NCBI GenBank assembly: GCA_035713725.1
Contig: DASTMZ010000008.1
Coordinates: 8,743-72,742, forward strand
Length of the DNA stretch: 64,000 nucleotides
Origin: DASQPR01 sp035713725
Lineage (GTDB): Bacteria > Actinomycetota > Actinomycetes > Mycobacteriales > Micromonosporaceae
Direction: 5' to 3'
Numbering within the stretch: the stretch's first letter is position 1; each line of letters begins with the position of its first letter. Shown here one piece after another: positions 44,879 through 52,900 of this stretch. The position numbers and the translations under genes are program-made. Below the pieces are notes generated by a model. It was given only the letters and a program-made list of their open reading frames with translations. It was not told the DNA's origin and did no database searches.

Positions 44879-46435
44879 ATGAACTCTGCCTGGATGATCC
44901 TCGCATCCGGGCCGGTGCAGTTGACGCCGGCTCGGTCGCAGATGGGCTTCACTCTCGGGTTCCACATCCTGCTGGTACCGCTCGGTGTGGCGCTGCCGAC
45001 GCTGATGCTGATCGCGAACTACAAGGGTCTGAAGCGCGGTGACGCGGCGGCGTTGAGTCTCGCGCGTCGATGGTCGCACGCGGCGGGTCTGACGTTCGCG
45101 GTCGGAGCGGTAACCGGGACCGTGTTGTCGTTCGAGTTTGGCTTGCTGTGGCCGGGTTTCGTCAAAACGTTCGGCGACGTCTTCGGCCTGCCATTCGCGA
45201 TCGAAGGCATCTCGTTCTTTCTCGAGGCGCTGCTCGTGGCGATCTACATCTACGGCTGGCGGCGCATGAAGCCGTGGACACACTTCTGGTTCGGCTTCCC
45301 GATCCCGTTTGTGGCCATCATCGGTGCGCTTTCCATTATCTCGGTCAACTCGTGGATGAACGCACCGGCCGGCTTCACCATCGGCTCGGATGGGCGCCCG
45401 ACAAAGGTCGATCCGTTTAACGTCATCTTCAACAAGGCGTTGCCGTGGGAGCTGACGCATTTCCTCATCGCCGCGTATATGGCGGCCACGTTCATGGTCG
45501 CGTCCGTGTACGTGGTCGGTTGGCTGCGCGGGCGCCGCGACCGGTACCACCGGCTCGGCATCCTGATCCCGTTCACGATCGGTGCCATCCTCGCGCCGAT
45601 CCAGGCCCTGGTCGGCGATCAGATCGCACGTTGGGTCTATCAGAACCAGCCGGCCAAGTTCGCGGCGATGGAGATAGTGACGAATTCCGGTACGCATCAA
45701 CCCGAATACCTGTTCGGCATTTACCACCCGTCAACGAACACCGTGACCGGCGGGATCAAGATTCCGGGCCTCGACTCGTGGTTAGCCGGCGGGAGCACAA
45801 GCACGTTTGTCCAAGGCATGAACTCGATCCCGCCGCAGAATCGCGCATCGAACCCGACGCTCGTACATTTCGCGTTCGACGTCATGGTCGGGATCGGCAC
45901 ACTGCTCCCGTTGGTGGCGCTCTACTACGCGATCGCGTATTGGCGCCGACGCAACGTGCCGCACGGACGGATATTCCTCTGGGTCGCCGCGGCCTGCGGC
46001 GTGCTGGCCTACATCGCGATCGAGGCGGGGTGGATCACCACCGAGGTCGGCCGGCAGCCGTGGATCGTCTGGAACATCGCGCGAACATCCGGCGCGGTGA
46101 CCACTGCGCAAAGCGTCACCGTGACGATGATCGTCATCTACGTCCTCTACGCGTTGCTCGGCATCGCCACGATCGCCGTACTGCGCGCGATGGCCACGCG
46201 ATGGCGCATCAAACCGGTTATCGACGACGACGAGACGTCGCCCTACGGTCCACGGCCGGACGCGGTGGCGGCGATGGCGGGCGAGACGGCGGAGGCCGGG
46301 GCATTGGCCGAGTCCGGCGTCGATGGCGCGGCAGGCCGTCGGTCCACATCCGCGACCGAAACCGCGACCGATACCGCGACCGATACCGGGGCGGACAGCG
46401 CGACCGAATCCCGCGACCGGAGACCGAAGTCGTGA
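44879..46435 (+). CDS. cydA: Cytochrome bd ubiquinol/menaquinol oxidase subunit I
   Basis: 518 residues with nine membrane helices. Haem-ligand His29 lies in SQMGFTLGFHILLVPLG, another ligand region is PWELTHFLIAAYMA, and the hallmark GRQPW motif (391-395) is within WITTEVGRQPWIVW. The Q-loop is short, as in the actinobacterial/CIO type. The C-terminal 70 residues are a hydrophilic tail with TATDT-type repeats. It reduces O2 to water with high affinity using quinol. It overlaps cydB (GTGA). No cydDC assembly genes lie in the window. Confidence 0.94.
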   Translation: MNSAWMILASGPVQLTPARSQMGFTLGFHILLVPLGVALPTLMLIANYKGLKRGDAAALSLARRWSHAAGLTFAVGAVTGTVLSFEFGLLWPGFVKTFGDVFGLPFAIEGISFFLEALLVAIYIYGWRRMKPWTHFWFGFPIPFVAIIGALSIISVNSWMNAPAGFTIGSDGRPTKVDPFNVIFNKALPWELTHFLIAAYMAATFMVASVYVVGWLRGRRDRYHRLGILIPFTIGAILAPIQALVGDQIARWVYQNQPAKFAAMEIVTNSGTHQPEYLFGIYHPSTNTVTGGIKIPGLDSWLAGGSTSTFVQGMNSIPPQNRASNPTLVHFAFDVMVGIGTLLPLVALYYAIAYWRRRNVPHGRIFLWVAAACGVLAYIAIEAGWITTEVGRQPWIVWNIARTSGAVTTAQSVTVTMIVIYVLYALLGIATIAVLRAMATRWRIKPVIDDDETSPYGPRPDAVAAMAGETAEAGALAESGVDGAAGRRSTSATETATDTATDTGADSATESRDRRPKS

Positions 46436-47724
46436 CGGCCGCAAACCTCGTCGCCGGAGTCATTGTCATCGGCATCACGCTCTATGCCTGGTCCGGCATC
46501 GCGGACTTCGGCGCGGGTTTCTGGGATCTGATCGCCGGCAACAAGGCGCAAGGTCTCCGCGCTCGGTCGCTGATCGACGAGGTCATTACGCCGGTGTGGG
46601 AGGCCAACCACGTCTGGCTCATCTACATCCTGGTCGTGACGTGGACGGCGTTCGGCGGCGCGTTCGGATCGATCATGACCGCGCTTTTCGTCCCGCTGGC
46701 GCTCGCCGCGCTCGGAATCGTGTTGCGCGGTGCGAACTTCGCGCTGCGCAAGGACGCTGCGCGGTCCGGCGCGCGGCAGTGGTCCGGCTGGCTGTTCGGC
46801 ATCGGCGCGGTTATGACGCCGTTCTTTCTTGGCACGGCGGTCGGCGCAATCATGTCGGGCCGCGTACCACCGAACGGCGTCGGCAATCCCGTGAACGCGT
46901 GGGTGAACGCGGTGTCCATCACGACCGGACTGCTGACCGTGGCGGTCGGTGCGTTTACTTCCGCCTGCTACCTCGTCGTCGAATGCGCTCGCCGGGGGGT
47001 TCCGGAGCTGCGCGAGTATTTCCGCATTCGCGCGTTGATCGCGGGCGTCGTGGCGCTGCTGTGCGGCGTCGGCGTGGCGATCGCGCTGCGCGTCCAAGAG
47101 CGATCCATGTTCAACCGGCTCACCAGCCGCAGCATCCCGCTGATCGTGCTCGGCGTGGTCGCGCTCATCGCCGCGTTCGTGATGGCCCGTCGAGGTGTGG
47201 CACGTGGCCTGCGGGTGGTTGCCGCGGTGGGCGTCGGAGCGCTCGTTTGGGCATGGGCGGTCGCGCAATATCCGTATCTGCTGCCGTTCCGGCTGACCAT
47301 CTCGGATGGCGCCGGCTCGACGACATCGATGAAGTGGCTGTTGGCTTGGTTCGTCGTGGCGCTCGTCACGGTGGTCCCGATGTTGATCGTGCTGTACACC
47401 CTGGACCAGCGTGGCCACCTCGGCGAGGATCCGAGAACGTCGCGCCTCGAACCCGCGGGTGCTGGTCAAGTGCCGGCCGGTGAAGTGGCGGCGGCATCGG
47501 GGATGGCCGCGGAGTCCGGGCGGAAGGATCAGCGCGTCGACGAGCAGGCCGACCAGCGCTCCGACCAGCAACGCCCTACGCAACAGTCCGAGCCGCAATC
47601 GGGGCAGCAATCCGAACAGCAATCCGGGCAGCAGTCCGGGCAGCGCACCGATCGGGCCGGCGAGAAGCCGACCGGACCTCGCCACCGGGCGATCCGACCG
47701 CCGCGCCGCCGAAAGGACACCTGA
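46432..47724 (+). CDS. cydB: Cytochrome bd oxidase subunit II with Gln/Ser-rich tail
   Basis: 430 residues from GTG 46432. CydB features are WSGIADFGAGFWDLIAG, then RSLIDEVITPVWEANHVWLIY, FRALGIVLRGANFALR-like helix content, and AVAQYPYLLPFRLTISDGA near the end of the membrane part, about eight helices. The final 90 residues are cytoplasmic low-complexity (QSGQ four-residue units, 12 bp) ending in a basic RPPRRRKDT. Such a tail is not part of the family. The stop lies in a 15-bp repeat that continues downstream. Confidence 0.92.
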   Translation: MTAANLVAGVIVIGITLYAWSGIADFGAGFWDLIAGNKAQGLRARSLIDEVITPVWEANHVWLIYILVVTWTAFGGAFGSIMTALFVPLALAALGIVLRGANFALRKDAARSGARQWSGWLFGIGAVMTPFFLGTAVGAIMSGRVPPNGVGNPVNAWVNAVSITTGLLTVAVGAFTSACYLVVECARRGVPELREYFRIRALIAGVVALLCGVGVAIALRVQERSMFNRLTSRSIPLIVLGVVALIAAFVMARRGVARGLRVVAAVGVGALVWAWAVAQYPYLLPFRLTISDGAGSTTSMKWLLAWFVVALVTVVPMLIVLYTLDQRGHLGEDPRTSRLEPAGAGQVPAGEVAAASGMAAESGRKDQRVDEQADQRSDQQRPTQQSEPQSGQQSEQQSGQQSGQRTDRAGEKPTGPRHRAIRPPRRRKDT

Positions 47725-47778
47725 TCGAGCCGCACCTTATCGGGCCGCACCTGATCTGGGCGCACCTGGTCTGGCACT
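47719..47778. repeat. 15-bp tandem repeat spanning the cydB stop codon
   Basis: Three full 15-bp units (ACCTGATCGAGCCGC at 47719, 47734, 47749) and a partial fourth. The first contains the cydB stop TGA at 47722-47724, so the gene end has been copied into the spacer. Confidence 0.85.
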
Positions 47779-47815
47779 GCCCCGCCGGTCCACGGTCGCG
47801 CGTCCGGGGTGACGT

Positions 47816-48484
47816 ATGGTCATCGGCGTGAACGAGTCGGCCGCTCCGATGCGACCACGCAACCTCGCGGTCACTCATCTGGTCGGCGCCGCCATACCCG
47901 GTGTGGTCATCGCCGTCGTCGTCGCCTTCTTCGTACCGATCGATGTGGCGCTGCTGATCGGCTGGGACGTTGCGGCGGCCGTCTTTCTGGCCGGGACGTG
48001 GCTGACCGTGCACGGCCTTGACGGGCCGGCGACCAAGGTGCACGCGGTTCGCGACGACCCGACCAGGACCGCTTCCGATCTGACCGTGCTGCTCGCGAGC
48101 GCCGCGAGTCTCGCGGCGGTGGCGACACTCATCATCCGGGCCAGCAACGCGCACGGCGCGGGCCGCGTATGGGAGGCGGCGCTCGGTGTCGGCAGCGTCG
48201 TGATGGCCTGGCTCGTCGTGCACGCGACCTACATGCTGCGGTACGCCACGATCTACCACACCGGCGGCGAAGGCGGCGTCGACTTCAACCAGACGAGTCC
48301 GCCGCGCTACACCGACTTCGCCTATCTGGCGTTCACGATCGGCATGACGTTCCAGGTGTCCGACACGACGCTCACGTCGTCCGAGATGCGCGCAAACGCG
48401 CTGCGCCACGCATTGCTGTCCTATCTCTACGGCACGGTCATCATCGCCGCGACGATCAACCTGATCGCCGGTCTCAATCGCTGA
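47816..48484 (+). CDS. DUF1345 membrane protein
   Basis: 222 residues with about five membrane helices. DUF1345 traits are DVALLIGWDVAAAVFLAGTW, then VHATYMLRYATIYH, GVDFNQTSPPRYTDFAYLAF and TFQVSDTTLTSSEMRANALRHALLSY. Function is unknown, though the family often occurs with respiratory or stress genes. It follows cydB after 91 bp of repeat-rich spacer and precedes the DHPS-like gene by 9 bp. Confidence 0.88.
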   Translation: MVIGVNESAAPMRPRNLAVTHLVGAAIPGVVIAVVVAFFVPIDVALLIGWDVAAAVFLAGTWLTVHGLDGPATKVHAVRDDPTRTASDLTVLLASAASLAAVATLIIRASNAHGAGRVWEAALGVGSVVMAWLVVHATYMLRYATIYHTGGEGGVDFNQTSPPRYTDFAYLAFTIGMTFQVSDTTLTSSEMRANALRHALLSYLYGTVIIAATINLIAGLNR

Positions 48485-48493
48485 GGTGCACCG

Positions 48494-49450
48494 ATGACGG
48501 AAGGCTCGAGTGGATCGGTTGGCGTGCCGCATGGCGTGGGTCATGGCGGGGGTCACGGCGTGTACGTACCCGATCTGATCGCCGCCCAGCGCACGATCGG
48601 CACTCGCACATTCGACTTCGATCGGCAGGTCGCCGTGATGGCGATCGTCAACCGGACGCCGGACTCTTTCCACGACCGCGGCGCATCGTACGCGCTGGAT
48701 CATGCCGTGTACGCGGTCGGTGCGGCGGTCTCCGACGGCGCCGATTGGGTGGACATCGGCGGGGTACCGTTCGGGCTCCACGCCGGCGAGGTCAGCGAAT
48801 CGGAGGAGATCGATCGCGTCGTACCGGTCGTGACCGCGGCTCGTCAGGCGTCCGATGTCGTGCTGTCGGTGGACACGTACCGCCCGGAGGTCGCGCGTCG
48901 GGTGATCTCGGCCGGTGCAGACGTCATCAATGACACGTCCGGACTTTACGATCCGGGGCTCGCGGACATCGTCGCCGAATCGGGTACGACGCTGGTCATC
49001 ACGCACAGCTTGGCGCGCCCACCGCGTACCCCCGTAGTGCGGCCCACCTACCGCGACGTGGTCGCGGAGGTCGCGGCGTTCCTCGCGGACCGCGTGAGCG
49101 TGGCGCTCGACCACGGCGTGCGTCCGGAGCAGATCGTCATCGACCCCGGCCACGACCTGAACAAGAACACCCACCACTCGCTGGAGCTCACGCGCCGGTT
49201 GGCCGACATCACATCGCTCGGCTACCCGACGCTAGTGGCGTTGTCGAACAAGGACTTCATCGGCGAGGCACTCGGCCGACCGCAACACGAGCGCCTCGTC
49301 GGCACGATTGCCTCGAACGTCGCCGCGATGTTGCAGGGTGCCAGGATCGTTCGCGTTCATGACGTTCGAGCCGCGGTCGACTCGGTGCACATGGTGGCGG
49401 CGATCCTTGGCTGGCAAGAGCCGGTGGAGGTCCGCCACAACGTCGATTAG
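48494..49450 (+). CDS. Dihydropteroate-synthase paralogue (FolP2-like)
   Basis: 318 residues. The DHPS barrel is recognisable: VMAIVNRTPDSFHDRG, VLSVDTYRPEVARRVISAGADVINDTSG, IDPGHDLNKNTHHSLELTRRL, LSNKDFIGEALG and RIVRVHDV. The catalytic loop usually reading DIGGESTRPG is DIGGVPFGLHAGE here, so the Ser-Thr-Arg residues are missing. Mycobacterial FolP2 has a similar loss and shows no DHPS activity. The role is therefore unlikely to be folate synthesis. A Gly/His-rich start (VPHGVGHGGGHG) is specific to this protein. RBS GAGGTG. Confidence 0.86.
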   Translation: MTEGSSGSVGVPHGVGHGGGHGVYVPDLIAAQRTIGTRTFDFDRQVAVMAIVNRTPDSFHDRGASYALDHAVYAVGAAVSDGADWVDIGGVPFGLHAGEVSESEEIDRVVPVVTAARQASDVVLSVDTYRPEVARRVISAGADVINDTSGLYDPGLADIVAESGTTLVITHSLARPPRTPVVRPTYRDVVAEVAAFLADRVSVALDHGVRPEQIVIDPGHDLNKNTHHSLELTRRLADITSLGYPTLVALSNKDFIGEALGRPQHERLVGTIASNVAAMLQGARIVRVHDVRAAVDSVHMVAAILGWQEPVEVRHNVD

Positions 49451-49459
49451 TGGCCGGCG

Positions 49460-50263
49460 TTATCTCGGCCGCTCACTGACGCGGTACCGCAGGAATAGGA
49501 AGCCGTCGCTGGCGGCGAGGACGCTCGCGACCTCGAGATCGCGCACCGTGCTGACCGGCCCGGCAGTGATGCGACCCGCGCCCGGGCCGAGAAGGCGTGG
49601 CGACACGGTCAGGCACAATTCGTCGACCGCGTCCGCGGCGGTCAGCGCACCGAGCACATGCGGGCCGCCTTCACACAGCACATGTGGGTACCCAGCATCG
49701 ACGAGCGCGGCGCGCGCGGCGCGGAAGTCGATCGCCTCGCGCCCGCAGACGACCACCTCGGCAACCTCGCTGAGTGCCTTACGTCGACCGGCCGGAGCGC
49801 CGTCATGGGTCAACACGAACGGTCGGACCGGTGCCTCGCGGAACATCGGGTGCGCTGGGTCGAGATCAAGCCGTCCGGATATCACGACGAGCGCGGGTTG
49901 TGGTTCGCGACCACTTCGCCGTCGCAACTCCCGATGACGATCGTCGACCGTCATGGCGCCGTACCCCTCGATGCGCAACGTTCCGGCGCCCACCATGACC
50001 GCGTCGCACTGCACCCGCAGCAGGTCGAAGATGCGCTTGTCGGCCGGCCCGCCGAGACCGCCCGACTTTCCGTCGGCGGTGACGGCACCGTCGACGCTCG
50101 CGACGAAGTTCGCCCGCATCAACGGTTCGTCACCGACCGGGTACGCACGGAGCAACGCGTCGTCGTCGAGCGGCTGGGTGTCCGGACTCGGCCAGACGGC
50201 GCGCACCTCCGGTGATGGCTCCGGAGTCGATGGCGCCGGGGTGGATGGCTCCGTTTCTGGCAC
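49460..50263 (-). CDS. RibD-C/dihydrofolate-reductase-fold reductase (Rv2671-like)
   Basis: 267 residues from GTG 50263 (GAGG upstream); in-frame extensions to 50314 or 50509 are Pro/Arg-rich and less likely. The fold is that of the RibD reductase domain: LMRANFVASVDGAVTADGKSG, then CDAVMVGAGTLRIEGYGAM (nucleotide region) and HVLCEGGPHVLGAL, DELCLTVSPRLLG. It is closest in pattern to M. tuberculosis Rv2671, which has dihydrofolate reductase side activity. No deaminase domain. It converges on the FolP2-like gene with a 9-bp gap. Confidence 0.86.
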   Translation of the reverse strand: MPETEPSTPAPSTPEPSPEVRAVWPSPDTQPLDDDALLRAYPVGDEPLMRANFVASVDGAVTADGKSGGLGGPADKRIFDLLRVQCDAVMVGAGTLRIEGYGAMTVDDRHRELRRRSGREPQPALVVISGRLDLDPAHPMFREAPVRPFVLTHDGAPAGRRKALSEVAEVVVCGREAIDFRAARAALVDAGYPHVLCEGGPHVLGALTAADAVDELCLTVSPRLLGPGAGRITAGPVSTVRDLEVASVLAASDGFLFLRYRVSERPR

Positions 50264-50502
50264 GGTTTCGAGCCTCGCACACCCGGGCTCGCGCGGCGTG
50301 CCGAACGGCCGCATCCGCGGGTGCTTCGGCGCGCGTCGAGTGCGTTGGTCGTGCGGATCGATGGTTCGGATCGATGGTTCGGATCGAGGGTGCGGCGGTG
50401 TAGAGCTGAGGTTGTCGGGGGATGGCGATAGCGTCACGACGTTGGTGCGGGCGGCCGTATTCGTCACGGGGCTGTGTCTCGGGATGGGCCGCAGCGTGCT
50501 AT

Positions 50503-50616
50503 GAACCATGGCTTTTGTTGAACCACAGCTTGCTATGAACTACGGCTTGCGTTTGAACCACGGCTTGCGTTTGAACCACAGCTTGCTTTTGAACCACGGC
50601 TTGCGTTGAACCACAA
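50503..50616. repeat. 17-18 bp intergenic tandem repeat
   Basis: Six units of GAACCACGGCTTGCGTTT (17, 17, 18, 18, 18, 17 bp) and a partial seventh fill most of the 409-bp spacer between the divergent reductase and DUF885 genes, ending about 57 bp before the DUF885 start. Confidence 0.92.
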
Positions 50617-50672
50617 CACGTGGGCACCAGAGCCCGCGGACGAACAGATCGGCAACAGGGATGGGGAGTGGC

Positions 50673-52379
50673 ATGAGTGCGGTGAACGACCTCGCGGACG
50701 AGATGCTCGATGCAATATTCGACGCATACCCAGCGATCGCCACGCTGTTGGGATTCGCCGGACCGCGCGATCGACTCCTCACTGACCATCGCGAGTCCGC
50801 CGAGCAAGCTATGGATGCGCGGGTCGCGGCAATCGGCGCCCGCGCGGCCGCGCTCGATCCGGCCGACCTGATGCCCGACGAGCGGGTCACCCGTGCCGTC
50901 GTCATGCGACAGTCCGACGACCTGCGGGCCGGTTGGCAAGGCCATCTGACCGAGTTCTCCATCTGCGACTCGTTCACCGCGCCCGCGGCGGACATCTTGT
51001 TCACGCTGCCGATGATCACGATCTCCACGGCCGAGCAGGCCGATGCGTATGTCGACCGGCTCGCGGCCATTCCGCGCACGCTCGAGGCGCTGGCCGACCG
51101 GCATCGGGCGGGCATCGCGGCCGGCCGCGTTCCGGTGCGGCATCTCGTCGAGGCGGCCGCCGATCACGTCGACCGCTATCTGGCCAACCGCGACGACCCG
51201 CTGGCCAAACCGACGCCCGCCGATCATGCCGGAGTGACCGGCGGTCCTATGGACGTTCCTGCGTTCCACGCACGCCGTGACGAGGTGCTGCGTACGGCGG
51301 TCCGACCGGCGTTCGCGGCCTACCGCGACGTGCTCCGCAATGAAGTCGCACCGCACGGTCGCGATCGGGAGCATCCCGGGCTGACGTGGCTGCCGGGCGG
51401 CGACGAGATCTACGCGCGGATGATCGCGATGCACACCACGACCGGGCGCACCGCGGACGAGATCCACCAGACCGGTCTCGACGTGATCGCCCGGCTCGCG
51501 GACGAATATCGCGAGGTCGGCGGCCGCGTGTTCGGCACGACCGATCTCGCCGAGATCTTCGAACGGTTGCGGACGGATCCGGCGCTGCGGTGGCGCGACG
51601 GCGATGAGTTGCTCGAGGCGGCGCGGGCCGCGGTCGCCCGTGCCGATGCGGCCGCGCCCGCGTGGTTCGGCCGGCTGCCAAGCCAGGGGTGCGAAGTGCG
51701 CGCCGTTCCCGACGACGAGGCGCCCGGCGCCGCGGGTGCGTATTACACCCAGCCGGCCATGGACGGCAGCCGGCCGGGCATCTACTTCGCCAACACGTAC
51801 GAAGCGACGGAACGCGACCGGACGCAGTGCGAGTCGACCGCGTTCCACGAGGCGATCCCGGGTCACCACTTCCAGACCACGATTGCGATGGAGCTGGCCG
51901 ACCTGCCGATGTTGCGTCGGCTCGCGCCGTTCACGGCGTACGGCGAGGGGTGGGGCCTCTACTGCGAGCGGCTGGCGCACGAGATGGGGCTCTACTCGGA
52001 CGACATCGCGTTGCTCGGGATGCTCAGCACCGACTCGCTGCGGGCGGCGCGTCTCGTGGTTGATACCGGCATGCATGCGAAGGGTTGGAGTCGCGAGCAA
52101 GCGGTGCGTTACATGATGGAGCAGACGCCAGTCATGCCGCTGGAGATCGAGAGTGAGATCGACCGGTACATCGCCACGCCCGGCCAGGCATTGGCGTACA
52201 TGATCGGTCGACTGGAGATCCAGCGGATCCGTGCCGAGGCGGAGCGCGCACTCGGGTCGGCGTTCGACATCCGCGGCTTCCACGACACCGTGCTAGGCAG
52301 CGGCGCGTTGCCACTGAGCGTGCTCGCCGAGGTCGTCGACGCGTGGGTGGCACTACGCACCGCAGAGCCATCCGTGTAA
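50673..52379 (+). CDS. DUF885 family metallopeptidase-like protein
   Basis: 568 residues, no signal peptide. The signature [10 protein letters not shown] (His392, Glu393, His398, His399) follows [10 protein letters not shown] and precedes [22 protein letters not shown], all hallmarks of DUF885. The HExxPGHH motif resembles a zinc site. Related proteins have been proposed as peptidases. The ATG at 50673 has GGGGAGT upstream. It lies just before an oligopeptide importer, which is compatible with intracellular peptide breakdown. Its stop codon is inside a 14-bp repeat. Confidence 0.87.
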   Translation: MSAVNDLADEMLDAIFDAYPAIATLLGFAGPRDRLLTDHRESAEQAMDARVAAIGARAAALDPADLMPDERVTRAVVMRQSDDLRAGWQGHLTEFSICDSFTAPAADILFTLPMITISTAEQADAYVDRLAAIPRTLEALADRHRAGIAAGRVPVRHLVEAAADHVDRYLANRDDPLAKPTPADHAGVTGGPMDVPAFHARRDEVLRTAVRPAFAAYRDVLRNEVAPHGRDREHPGLTWLPGGDEIYARMIAMHTTTGRTADEIHQTGLDVIARLADEYREVGGRVFGTTDLAEIFERLRTDPALRWRDGDELLEAARAAVARADAAAPAWFGRLPSQGCEVRAVPDDEAPGAAGAYYTQPAMDGSRPGIYFANTYEATERDRTQCESTAFHEAIPGHHFQTTIAMELADLPMLRRLAPFTAYGEGWGLYCERLAHEMGLYSDDIALLGMLSTDSLRAARLVVDTGMHAKGWSREQAVRYMMEQTPVMPLEIESEIDRYIATPGQALAYMIGRLEIQRIRAEAERALGSAFDIRGFHDTVLGSGALPLSVLAEVVDAWVALRTAEPSV

Positions 52380-52640
52380 CTAGTCCGTGTAACTAGGTCC
52401 GCGTCACCAGGTCCGCGTCAGTAGGTCCGCGCATCGGAGCGCAACATCGGCGTCGCGCAACCTTGGCGTCTCGAAACCTTGGCGTCTCGACACGCGGTGC
52501 CGACCGCGTCTCTACGCGGCCCGTCAACGCGTCGACAGGGCGTAGCGACCCGATACCGTGCAGCGACCCGATACCGTGCAGCGTCCCGATGCGGCGCATC
52601 GTCCCGATACCCCATCCCCGATACCCCATCGACGCGTCTC
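52371..52640. repeat. Cluster of 14-, 15- and 18-bp tandem repeats in a gene-free stretch
   Basis: From the DUF885 stop onward: five 13-14 bp units of TCCGTGTAACTAGG (52371-52439, the first containing the TAA stop), two 15-bp units of ACCTTGGCGTCTCGA (about 52459-52490), and four 18-bp units of CAGCGACCCGATACCGTG (52543-52615). The rest of the 521-bp spacer (52380-52900) has no gene; a promoter for the peptide importer is expected near 52840-52890. Confidence 0.85.
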
Positions 52641-52852
52641 CACACGGCACTGTCAAGGCGTTCACACAGCGTCGACAGCCACTCGACACGGCAGTGTCAC
52701 ATGGTCCGAGACGGCGCTCGGCAGCGCCCTGATGCGACGACGGACAATGGCTCGGCCCGAGCTCTCCGGACGTCAGATACGCGGCGTAGTCCCAAGTAGA
52801 CGGGCTGCGGTCGTCGTTACCGAGCCGTAATGGCGGCCTTGTTGATCTGTAC

Positions 52853-52864
52853 CTTGTATACAGG
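52853..52864. promoter_or_regulatory. TGTATACA palindrome before the oligopeptide importer
   Basis: A perfect 8-bp palindrome TGTATACA flanked by C/G pairs, 37-48 bp before the SBP start. T-GT-N3-AC-A sites are typical of FCD-type GntR repressors, and one is encoded at the far end of this module. A TTGATC hexamer lies just upstream and could be a -35 element. Confidence 0.5.
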
Positions 52865-52900
52865 ATACGTTCGGGTTCCGGAACGGACCGGGAGGACCCG

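Noticed and set aside
48494..49450. Functional dihydropteroate synthase (folP)
   Set aside because: The Ser-Thr-Arg loop needed for DHPS activity is replaced, and no other folate genes are adjacent.
50503..50616. CRISPR array
   Set aside because: Units are directly adjacent with no unique spacers and are only 17-18 bp; no cas genes in the window. The same applies to the arrays at 52.4, 58.9 and 63.6 kb.
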